The notes beneath the pieces were generated by a model, which saw only the letters and a program-made list of their open reading frames with translations, made no database searches and was not told the DNA's origin. The position numbers and the translations under genes are program-made. A stretch of DNA of 60,333 nt, from contig CAZGSV010000011.1 of NCBI GenBank assembly GCA_964528605.1, positions 1-60,333 of the forward strand, given 5' to 3'. Shown in pieces: positions 43,535-51,021 of the stretch (the stretch's first letter is position 1; each line of letters starts with the position of its first letter). The stretch is from CAZGSV01 sp964528605 (lineage in GTDB: Bacteria; Armatimonadota; Zipacnadia; CAZGSV01).

Positions 43535-45145
43535 ATGAGAATCCTGTTCATTGTTGACGCGGCAGGTAGTCAGGCGAGTGCCGAGGGCAGTCGTCCTGGG
43601 GCGCTCTGCTCTCGAGCCCTGTTGAGGCAGATGCGCGCCCTCGGCCATTCGGCCTACGTGCTGACCAGCCAACACCTCTGGCCTTACTTCGAGGACTATC
43701 TCGTTTGGCAGGACTTCGAGCCCTCGGGCAAGGACGCGCAGGCGGCGGCGAGGGCGATCATGGAAGCCATCCGGCCCGACCTGGTAGTGGTGTGGGAACC
43801 GTGGCGCGACGGGGCTACACGAGAACTGGCGCGCGCCTTGGCTGATATCGGGTTCCGCGCGGTCAGCCTTGGGTCGGCCGGCGACGCGGCAGCGCCCTCC
43901 ATTCTTGCTGAGCCTGGCGTTCAGGCAACGGAACCGCCGGCGGAGACCTGCTCCCCTGAGCGTCTCTTCGCTCTGAGCCGGCTGACCTCGCCAGAGGCGG
44001 CACTCGCGCTCTTACGGTCAGGGGGGGCGGAGGTCGCCGCCTGCGGCGATCCTCGCGAGCGGCTCGTGCCTGACTGGTCCACCCCCACGACCAGCCAGGC
44101 TCTGCACTTGTCTCGTTACCAGTTCGCCCGCCAGTACGTGAAGGGGAAGCGGGTGCTGGACCTCGGCTGCGGCACGGGCTACGGCGCCCGGCTGCTCGCA
44201 ATTGCCGGCGCCGACCGGGTGGTCGCGGTTGACCGGTCCCCCGAGGCCCTCATCTGGGCGCTGGCCGGCCCCCCTCAGGAGCGCCTCCTCTTCGCCTGCG
44301 GCGACGCCCTTGCCTGCCCGGTCCGCGAAGCGGCATCCGACGTGGTCGTGGCCTTCGAGTTGCTGGAGCACCTTGCAGACCAGCGCTCGTTCCTGCGGTC
44401 GCTCGCCGCGGCCATGAAGGACGACGGGACGCTCCTCATCTCGACGCCGAACCGAATGGTCTACCGCGCGTCGCTGCAGCACGCGGAGGCGGACAACCCC
44501 TACCACGTCTCGGAATTGCTCCCGTGGGAGTTCGAGGCGCTGCTGCGTGATCACTTCGGCGAGGTGCGGGTGATGGGTCAGCGCCTAGCGCCCGCGTTCT
44601 TCCAGAGAGTCCACACCTGGCTCCGGCTGCGCGAACTGCAGGCGCAGGCGAGTGGGCTGCAAACGCAAGTGAGGGCGCTGCAGGCGCAAGTGACCGCGCT
44701 GAACGGGCAAGTGAGCGCGCTGAACGGGCAAGTGAGCGCGCTGAGTGAGCGCGTATTGGGCTTCGAGCGGACAGCGACCTATGTGGACGCGAAGATCGCC
44801 GCCCTGGAGCGCGCCCTGCGCTACGGCCTCTTCCTCGAGGTGCCCAAGTCGCTCTTGCGTCGCCTGCTGCGACGGACGCAGGGCGAGAGCCGGCAGTCGC
44901 CCTCCACTGGTCCCGATCAGGTGGCCGCCAAGCCTCCGGTGCCCTCACCTGTCCACGCCGCCACTGCCGAACCACTGCCGGAGACGCGTTCAGACGACGA
45001 GATCGCTGTGTCGCTGAGGGACCTCGACCAGTTGCCGCCGTTCCCAGCGCCGGGCGAGGTAGAGTTCGTGGAACTCGCGCCTGAGTTTTGCGAGATTCTG
45101 GTCGCCGTCTGTCGCAGGCCCGTACTGGGCGCGCGCAAGCGCTAG
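43535..45145 (+). CDS. SAM methyltransferase fused to GT-B-like N-terminus and heptad coiled coil
   Basis: 536 residues. Residues ~1-115 look like the N-half of a GT-B/GT4 fold (MRILFIVDAAGSQASAEGSR, PDLVVVWEPWRDGATRELA). ~190-370 are a class I methyltransferase (GKRVLDLGCGTGYGARLLA, ISTPNRMVY). ~368-409 are six heptads (LQTQVRA, LQAQVTA, LNGQVSA twice) encoded by 21-base tandem repeats. The C-terminal ~100 residues are Pro-rich and then acidic. It may modify a glycan end, with the coil acting as ruler or oligomer, as known for some O-antigen terminator proteins; that role here is inference. Confidence 0.8.
   Translation: MRILFIVDAAGSQASAEGSRPGALCSRALLRQMRALGHSAYVLTSQHLWPYFEDYLVWQDFEPSGKDAQAAARAIMEAIRPDLVVVWEPWRDGATRELARALADIGFRAVSLGSAGDAAAPSILAEPGVQATEPPAETCSPERLFALSRLTSPEAALALLRSGGAEVAACGDPRERLVPDWSTPTTSQALHLSRYQFARQYVKGKRVLDLGCGTGYGARLLAIAGADRVVAVDRSPEALIWALAGPPQERLLFACGDALACPVREAASDVVVAFELLEHLADQRSFLRSLAAAMKDDGTLLISTPNRMVYRASLQHAEADNPYHVSELLPWEFEALLRDHFGEVRVMGQRLAPAFFQRVHTWLRLRELQAQASGLQTQVRALQAQVTALNGQVSALNGQVSALSERVLGFERTATYVDAKIAALERALRYGLFLEVPKSLLRRLLRRTQGESRQSPSTGPDQVAAKPPVPSPVHAATAEPLPETRSDDEIAVSLRDLDQLPPFPAPGEVEFVELAPEFCEILVAVCRRPVLGARKR
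44636..44761 (+). repeat. Six 21-base coding tandem repeats
   Basis: Units begin CTG at 44636, 44657, 44678, 44699, 44720 and 44741. Units 4 and 5 are identical; the others differ at several bases. Each unit encodes one coiled-coil heptad, so copy-number change would lengthen or shorten the coil without a frameshift. Confidence 0.9.
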
Positions 45146-45750
45146 GGAGCCACTGCCCGCCCCCTGACCCGGCGGCGCACCGCAATCCAGCACGCCCGCG
45201 CGAGCGCGCCCGCCGTCCCTATCAGCGCCACCGTCCGCCATACGACACCCTGGCCGGCTGCGAGGAGGCCCTTGAGTGCGGCGGCGAGCCCCGCTCCAGA
45301 CAGCACCAGCGCGGCTGTCGCCAACCTGGCTGCCAGGGGAACTCTCATCCTCTCGCCCCGCCAGAAAAGCACCGCGCGCCCACGGCTCGCCAGCACCCCC
45401 ACGAGCCTCACCTTCCCGTAGCCGGGCTCGCCCACCGGCACGTACACCGCGTCGAAGCCCCGGCCCACTAACGAACGGAGAGCCCTCCAGACGGCCAGCG
45501 GGCTGCTCCCCGCCGTGGTGACGTTCTCCCGTCCCAAGCAGTCCTGCATCAGAGACGCCTGCGAAACATGGCAGAAGCCATGCAGGCTGGCGTTGGGGAA
45601 GACGCGGCGCGCAGCCTCAATCAGGTAAGGCAGCGTGCTGTCGTAGCAGGCCTTGACCACGAGCACGCTGCGCATGTCTTCCAGTAACACCGCGGCCTTG
45701 TCCGGACGCAGGAGCAGCCGGTAGGCCAGACGCCGCAGGGCGTTCTTCAT
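45142..45750 (-). CDS. Rossmann-like protein with C-terminal membrane helices
   Basis: 202 residues from ATG 45750 (GTG 45759 is also open). Residues ~25-125 have the pattern of the recurrent domain of this cluster: MRSVLVVKACYDSTLPYLIEAARR, an RALRSLVGRGFDAVYVPVGEPGYGKVRLVGVL stretch, and RAVLFWRGERM. It recalls the N-terminal half of GT9-like heptosyltransferases, without their sugar-nucleotide half. Two hydrophobic helices follow (~140-190). It lies 16 bases downstream of the methyltransferase-GT4 fusion gene on the same strand. Function unknown. Confidence 0.72.
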   Translation of the reverse strand: MKNALRRLAYRLLLRPDKAAVLLEDMRSVLVVKACYDSTLPYLIEAARRVFPNASLHGFCHVSQASLMQDCLGRENVTTAGSSPLAVWRALRSLVGRGFDAVYVPVGEPGYGKVRLVGVLASRGRAVLFWRGERMRVPLAARLATAALVLSGAGLAAALKGLLAAGQGVVWRTVALIGTAGALARACWIAVRRRVRGRAVAP

Positions 45751-45775
45751 GTAGCGCACCGCCCGCGCGCCTCCC

Positions 45776-47812
45776 TCACCCTTCGGCCACCATGGTCAGG
45801 TACACCTGCTCCAGTTGCCGCGCGATCACCCGCCAGTCGTAATGCTCCTCCACCAGCCGCCGGCCCTCAGTCGCGAGTTGCCGGCAAAGGTCGTCGTCCC
45901 GCAGGAGCCGCAGCGTGCAGTCCGCGAACTCCTCAGGCGAGTCACCGATGAGGTAGTGCCGCCCTGGCTCTCCCAGCAGCCCTTCGACGCCCAAAGTCGT
46001 GGAGACCACTGGTATGCCCGCCGCCAGCGCGGTCAGAATCTTCACGCGCACGCCCGAGCCGCTCAGCACCGGCGCCACCATGATCCGGTTCCGAGCGAAC
46101 TCCCCCTCGAGGTCCTGCACCGGCCCGACCACGGTCACCCGCTCGTCCCGCGCCAGTTCCTGATACGCTCCAGGCTGGTACTGCTCCATTCCCCATTCGC
46201 AACCCTCGCCGACCACCCGCAAGTGCACCTCCGGCCTCTCGCGCGCCACCAGCGGCAGCACCCGCCGCCAGAAGAAGACCAAGGCCTGCGGGTTTGGCCG
46301 GTGCCGCATGTACCCCAGGAACAGCAGCGAGGGGCTCTGGGGCACGTTCGCGCGCAGGTGTATGTCCGACACGGCGACGCCGGTGCACACGCTGGCGATC
46401 CTGGCGCGAGGCGCATACCCGCGCAGCACCTCGGCGTCGCGCTCGGAGACGGTGATCACGCAGTCCGCGCGCTCGCAGTAACCGATCTCGTAGGCGAGCA
46501 TGCGCGCCGCTTCCAGTTGGCCTCGCAGGCGGCCCCAGCCGCGCCCCTCGGTGGCGGCCCAGCGCCGCGCAGACTCGAAGGCGAGGTCGTGCTCGGTGAG
46601 CGCCACCTTCGCCAGGCCGCGGGCAACGTCCGAGTAGTGCGCCATCTCGGTGTACTCGATCTGGAGCACGTCGTAACTCCCGCCGCCCAGCAGTTCCTTC
46701 AACGCGGACTCCATCCGCAGGCACGCCGTCTCGTGCGCGCGCGCCGGGAACCCGCGCCACAGATTCCGTATCCGAGTCTCAGAGTGGCGCCGCACCAACC
46801 GCACTTGGCCGAAGACGTGCTCCAGGTCCGCCCGCCGCGCTAGTTCCTGCTCGTTCTCGGCGAATGCCGCCAGATCTACGCTGTGGTTCTTGCTGAGCTC
46901 CTTAGCCAGGTGCCAGACGCGCGTTTGACCGCCCGATATTGGCGGGTAGGGGACGTAGGGCGTGAGCACCAAGACGCGCAGCCGCCCGACGCCCCGGCCC
47001 CCCCTGGTGACCGGCAGGGCGCCGGTGGTCGCTTCGTGCGCCGCCTCGGTCGCGGCGTAGCGAGATGCCGGTCGCAGCACCGCCAACTGCGCCGGCTCCG
47101 GGAATTCCACGTCGGCGTCGAACCCAGCGCTCACCGCGAGAAGGCGAAGGGCCTCGTGGGTGTAATGGCTCACGTGCCACGGCGGCCTGACGTAGGGCCA
47201 CTCCTCCGGAACGGCCGCACCCGCGAACTCCAGAAAGCACGTGCTTATCAGCATTCGTCCCCCCGGGTCCATCAGGCGGCACACCTCGCTCAATAGGCGC
47301 CGCGCCTCCGCCGCAGGCAGGTGCTCGATCAACTCCACCGCCACCACGCCGCCGACCGACCCAGGCTTGAGTTCCGCCTCCCCGAGCGAGCGATAGAATG
47401 GGTGCCGGCCCTTGCACATGGGGTCAACGCCCACCGCGCTCAGCCCTCGCTCCCGCAGGGCGTTGACCAGCGCGCCTTTGCCGCAGCCCAGGTCGAGCAC
47501 CGTCTTGCCCCAGGCCAGATGCGGCAGCACGTACCGTTCCGCCCACCCCAGGCCCCCCCCGCGCAGGTCCCACTCCGGATCTATCTCCTCCCAGTAGGTC
47601 TCGTCGTAGTTCACCGCCTCCGCCTCGCACCACATGAAGCCGCAAGTGCCGCAGCGCCAGTAGTCGAAGGTGCGGCTCTTGCCGGAGGCCGCAGGGTAGA
47701 CGCCCTGCCGGCAGCCGGCAGGGCGGGCCTCGCCGCCGCAGACCTCGCACCTGGCAGACTCGTCGCCCTGGCGGACAGCCTCGGAATCCGGCTGCCGTGC
47801 TGCGGCCACCAA
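45776..47812 (-). CDS. Fusion of SAM methyltransferase and GT4 glycosyltransferase
   Basis: 678 residues; TTG 47812 (or GTG 47809) starts right after the stop of the upstream gene. Residues ~20-65: Cys-rich module (CEVCGG, CGTCGFMWC). ~100-250: methyltransferase (KTVLDLGCGKGALVNAL, VAVELIEHLP). ~279-675: GT4 (VLVLTPYVPYPPISGGQTR, ALTEHDLAFES, CVITVSERDAEVL, GYMRHRPNPQAL, GSGVRVKILTALAAGIPVV). The GT4 half is a close paralogue of the protein at 55580. Two steps of glycan building are probably joined in one protein. A short palindrome (47702-47724) lies in the coding sequence near the Cys-rich module. Confidence 0.88.
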   Translation of the reverse strand: MVAAARQPDSEAVRQGDESARCEVCGGEARPAGCRQGVYPAASGKSRTFDYWRCGTCGFMWCEAEAVNYDETYWEEIDPEWDLRGGGLGWAERYVLPHLAWGKTVLDLGCGKGALVNALRERGLSAVGVDPMCKGRHPFYRSLGEAELKPGSVGGVVAVELIEHLPAAEARRLLSEVCRLMDPGGRMLISTCFLEFAGAAVPEEWPYVRPPWHVSHYTHEALRLLAVSAGFDADVEFPEPAQLAVLRPASRYAATEAAHEATTGALPVTRGGRGVGRLRVLVLTPYVPYPPISGGQTRVWHLAKELSKNHSVDLAAFAENEQELARRADLEHVFGQVRLVRRHSETRIRNLWRGFPARAHETACLRMESALKELLGGGSYDVLQIEYTEMAHYSDVARGLAKVALTEHDLAFESARRWAATEGRGWGRLRGQLEAARMLAYEIGYCERADCVITVSERDAEVLRGYAPRARIASVCTGVAVSDIHLRANVPQSPSLLFLGYMRHRPNPQALVFFWRRVLPLVARERPEVHLRVVGEGCEWGMEQYQPGAYQELARDERVTVVGPVQDLEGEFARNRIMVAPVLSGSGVRVKILTALAAGIPVVSTTLGVEGLLGEPGRHYLIGDSPEEFADCTLRLLRDDDLCRQLATEGRRLVEEHYDWRVIARQLEQVYLTMVAEG
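47702..47724. repeat. 11-bp-arm palindrome inside a coding region
   Basis: GCCCTGCCGGC, one base, GCCGGCAGGGC. It encodes PAGCRQG between CGGEAR and the next conserved segment of the methyltransferase-GT4 fusion, which resembles an in-frame repeat insertion. Confidence 0.65.
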
Positions 47813-48712
47813 CTACTTCACCTTCCTGGCCGCCGCTTCGAGCGTGGGGAGCCGGTTGAGTTTCTCCAGCAGCGGCAGAACCTCCCGCGCCTCCTGATCG
47901 GTGTCGAGGCCTAGGCCGTCCTTGATGACCGTCAGCAGTTGATCCTGATTGGCGTCGCCCATGATGGTGCCGATGATTACCGTCTCCAGCCCCGCGCGCC
48001 CGAAGGCAAGGGACCGCGTCGCCCGGCTGAAGTAGTGCAGGTGCTTGGGATAGGCCACCCACTCCCACCGATCCTTCAGGCGCCGCGCGGGCGTGCTCTC
48101 CATGTTCGGCGTGGTCACCCACACCACGCCGCCCGGGGCCAGCACCCTCCTCACCTCTCGCAGCAGCGCCACCGGGTCAATGATGTGTTCCAGCACGGCG
48201 AACATCAATGCCAGACCGAAACGGTTGTCCGGGTATCGGGCTTGCTCCAGCGTGCCGGTGAAGACGTTGAGGCCGAATCTCTCTCGCGCTTCCTTGCTGG
48301 TCTCTTCGGATACTTCCACCCCGAAAGGCTCCCAGGCTTCGTCCTTGGCCGCCAGCAGGCCCACCCCGTGCCCGCACCCTATCTCCAGCAAGCGGCGCGG
48401 CGCCCCGGCGAGCACGTGCGCCGCCTTGCGTATGCACTCGCGCTTCTGCGCCAGCACCTCTTCCCAGCGCCGCTGCTGCTCGGCCCAGGTCCAGCGGATG
48501 GACGGCAGGTAGCCCTCTTCGGAGGAGTAGTACTCCGCCAACTCCTCCTGACTCGGCAGCGGCCAGAAGAAAGCGTGGCCGCACTCCCAGCACCTGACCA
48601 ACCTGTGGTCGCCCCGGTCGAGTAGGGTGTCTCCCCCCTTGCTGCCGCAGACCTTGCATTCCGCTTCAAAGACCACTGGCCCCATGCCTCCATGCCGTTG
48701 GCTACGTCCCAT
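47813..48712 (-). CDS. Class I SAM methyltransferase with zinc-ribbon-like N-terminus
   Basis: 299 residues from ATG 48712 (ATG 48685 is an option, but its GGAGG is too close). N-terminal CKVCGS... and CWECGHAFFWPLPSQEELAEYY form a ribbon-like module often found on glycan-linked methyltransferases. The SAM site is RLLEIGCGHGVGLLAA (residues ~105-120), followed by FAVLEHIIDPVALLREV and GGVVWVTTPNMES. It probably methylates a sugar of the surface glycan. Its stop directly abuts the TTG start of the methyltransferase-GT4 fusion, so coupling is likely. Confidence 0.88.
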   Translation of the reverse strand: MGRSQRHGGMGPVVFEAECKVCGSKGGDTLLDRGDHRLVRCWECGHAFFWPLPSQEELAEYYSSEEGYLPSIRWTWAEQQRRWEEVLAQKRECIRKAAHVLAGAPRRLLEIGCGHGVGLLAAKDEAWEPFGVEVSEETSKEARERFGLNVFTGTLEQARYPDNRFGLALMFAVLEHIIDPVALLREVRRVLAPGGVVWVTTPNMESTPARRLKDRWEWVAYPKHLHYFSRATRSLAFGRAGLETVIIGTIMGDANQDQLLTVIKDGLGLDTDQEAREVLPLLEKLNRLPTLEAAARKVK

Positions 48713-48788
48713 ATCTCATAACCCGTGTGCCGCAAAGTGCGCAAGGGCGGGCGGGCAGCCTCCGCTCCTACGACCAGCGCGCTCCCTG

Positions 48789-48797
48789 TGCTACAAT
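48789..48797 (+). promoter_or_regulatory. Extended -10 promoter of the first sulfatase-fold gene
   Basis: TGCTACAAT: TG, one base, TACAAT. The spot 17 bases upstream holds TACGAC, a weak -35. The start codon lies 38 bases further on. Confidence 0.45.
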
Positions 48798-48835
48798 CGC
48801 CGTGGTGATTGGACACGCGACGTCGCCCAGCCAAG

Positions 48836-50785
48836 ATGCGCATCTTGAAAGCCCTGCTTCTTGCCGTGGCGGTGTTCGTAGTCGCCGGCGTCTCCTTCTG
48901 GCTGGGCACGCGAGTTGCCCGAAAGACGCCGCCGCAGGCCGTGTCCGCGCCGCGCCGAACCAACCCGACTCCCACCCAGACGCAACCCGCGCGGATCAAA
49001 CCGGCCCCCTTGCGATACTATGCCGACCCTCCGCTCTCCAACCGCCCCTCCAGCGCTCGTCTTGCTCTCATCGGCTCGGTGGCGGGTGAGCCTTGGCCTT
49101 GCGAGATCGGCGCTGACGGCAGCGTCAGCCTCTACTGCGAAACCGAGGGCGCGGGTGGCCTGTCGGCCTCGTACGCCCTCTCGGCGACCGGCGCGCGCCC
49201 AGGTAGCGACCCCACCGTGTTGCTCGAGGTGCGCGCGGGCGCCGAAGGCGGGCGCTCGGTGCTCCGTACCAGCGTCAATCTGGTCCAAGAGGGAGCCGAT
49301 CCGCGCTACACCCTCTCGAGCCCACTGCCGTCAGCGTCCCCCGTGCTCGTCACCTTGCGGCCAGGCCCGAATGCCGGCGGCCTCCAGTGCGAACGAGTGG
49401 CAGTGGGCGGCACGCCGGCCACTGCGGCTCAGTCCGGCGCGCAGCCGCCCTCCGCACGGCCGGCCCAACGTCCTAACATCATCATCTGCATCCTTGATGC
49501 CCTGCGCCGCGACCATGTGACCGCCTACGGCTACGCGCGGGACACCACCGCTAACGTGGGCCGCTTTGCCCAAGAAGGCGTGGCTTATGACAACGCCTAC
49601 GTAGCGGGGGCTTGGACGCGGGCGTCGGTGGCCTCCCTCCTTACCGGCGGATACCCCTCCCTGCATCACGCCAAGTGGATGACCGACGCCCTGCCGCCCG
49701 AGAACGTCCTCTTCTCCGAGGTGGCGCAGGCGAACGGCTACTACACGTGCGCCCTCGCCCTCAACGGCAACCTTGCGCCCGTCTTCGGGTTTGACCAGGG
49801 ATGGGATGACTACGAGTTCCTCATTGACGAGGCGCTGAAGACTCACGCCACACGCCTCAAGCGCATGTTGTCGAGCGCGACGAGCACCCACAAACCCGTT
49901 TTCCTCTTCGTTCACGCGGTCGAGCCCCACGGTCCCTATGAGCCGCCGGGGCCTTATGTCCTCAGGTACGATCCTGACTACCGGGGCCTGGCGGACGGCA
50001 CCTTGGAGCAAATGGCCGGCATCCTGGACGGCAGGTACGTGGCCACACCGCGCGACTTCGAGCATCTGATGGCAATGTACGATGCGTATGTCCGTGTGGG
50101 CGACGAGGGCTTTGGCAGACTTGTGGCGTTGCTCAAGTCGCTGGGGATGTACGACAACTCGATCATCATCTTCACATCGGACCATGGCGAAGCCTTCTGG
50201 GAACACCAGAGCCTCCAGCACGGCAAGGTCGTCTACCAGGAAGAGGTGCGCGTTCCTCTCATCGTCCGCTGGCCCCGCGCGACCGACGCCGGCAAGCGCG
50301 AGGGGCAAGTCGTCTCCCTCATTGATGTGTTTCCCTCCCTGTGCGCCTATCTCGGCGTCAAGCCCAAGTTGCCGTACCCCGTCGCCGGTCGGTCTTTCAT
50401 ACTGCCGTCCTCGTTGTCGCGCGGCGGCACCGCGCGCCGCCTGCTCTACTTCGAGCAGGGCCCAGGCGTATTCCCCCAGCACGAGCGCGCGGGAGCGTTA
50501 TTGGATGGCCGCTGGAAGTTGGTCTACAACCCCGCGAGGAAGACCCCGAGAAACCTGCCCGCCCCGCCGCTGGAACTCTACGACCTGCAGGGCGACCCCG
50601 CCGAGCGCAGGGATCTGGCCGATGCCCACCCCGTCATGGCGGGGTATCTGGCGTCCGCTTTGACCTCTTTCTGGCACGAGCAGGAGCGTTACAGCCGGGC
50701 CGTGCTCACGCGCCAGGCAAGGAAGCAGAAGGGGTTGCCCGAAGAGGTAAAGCAGAACCTGCGCGCCTTGGGTTATCTGAAGTAG
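48836..50785 (+). CDS. Membrane-anchored sulfatase-fold hydrolase with Thr at the nucleophile site
   Basis: 649 residues from ATG 48836 (GTG 48809 is less likely). An N-terminal helix (MRILKALLLAVAVFVVAGVSFWLG) anchors it; residues ~60-200 are a beta-rich domain. The alkaline phosphatase/sulfatase fold spans ~213-590: NIIICILDALRRDH, then GAWTRASVASLLTG where Thr261 replaces the Cys or Ser that becomes formylglycine, HAVEPHGPY and TSDHGEAFWEHQS. Thr suggests phosphoethanolamine/phosphoglycerol transfer or phosphodiester hydrolysis in place of sulfate cleavage (inference). The tail ends LRALGYLK. It probably acts on the surface glycan. Confidence 0.85.
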   Translation: MRILKALLLAVAVFVVAGVSFWLGTRVARKTPPQAVSAPRRTNPTPTQTQPARIKPAPLRYYADPPLSNRPSSARLALIGSVAGEPWPCEIGADGSVSLYCETEGAGGLSASYALSATGARPGSDPTVLLEVRAGAEGGRSVLRTSVNLVQEGADPRYTLSSPLPSASPVLVTLRPGPNAGGLQCERVAVGGTPATAAQSGAQPPSARPAQRPNIIICILDALRRDHVTAYGYARDTTANVGRFAQEGVAYDNAYVAGAWTRASVASLLTGGYPSLHHAKWMTDALPPENVLFSEVAQANGYYTCALALNGNLAPVFGFDQGWDDYEFLIDEALKTHATRLKRMLSSATSTHKPVFLFVHAVEPHGPYEPPGPYVLRYDPDYRGLADGTLEQMAGILDGRYVATPRDFEHLMAMYDAYVRVGDEGFGRLVALLKSLGMYDNSIIIFTSDHGEAFWEHQSLQHGKVVYQEEVRVPLIVRWPRATDAGKREGQVVSLIDVFPSLCAYLGVKPKLPYPVAGRSFILPSSLSRGGTARRLLYFEQGPGVFPQHERAGALLDGRWKLVYNPARKTPRNLPAPPLELYDLQGDPAERRDLADAHPVMAGYLASALTSFWHEQERYSRAVLTRQARKQKGLPEEVKQNLRALGYLK

Positions 50786-50846
50786 CGGTCCTGCCTTACC
50801 AAGCGCCGCTGCGCCCGCGTAGGCTCTCCTGCGATCGTCCACGCAG

Positions 50847-51018
50847 ATGCGGGCATTACTGCACCTATTCGCGGCGCAAGTGCTGGAGATACTGCCGGCC
50901 GACGCTGCGCTCGTTGACTGCCCGGAGCCGCGGGTCGTCTTCTTCGCCACCGGGCCGGAGGCGCAGTGTCAGGTGTGGCTTGCGTGGTTGCGCAAGCGGG
51001 CGCCCGGCTCTCGGCTGT
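50847..51018 (+). pseudogene. Truncated copy of the GT2 gene at 54036
   Basis: From ATG 50847 the product matches the first ~53 residues of the 54036 gene (MRALLHLFAAQVLEILPADAAL and on). Bases 50868-50923 are identical to 54057-54112, and GTAGGCTC is kept about 28 bases before both ATGs. The copy stops at the 3' end of the minus-strand sulfatase-fold gene. The two copies are direct repeats around that gene. Confidence 0.85.
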
Positions 51019-51021
51019 GCC

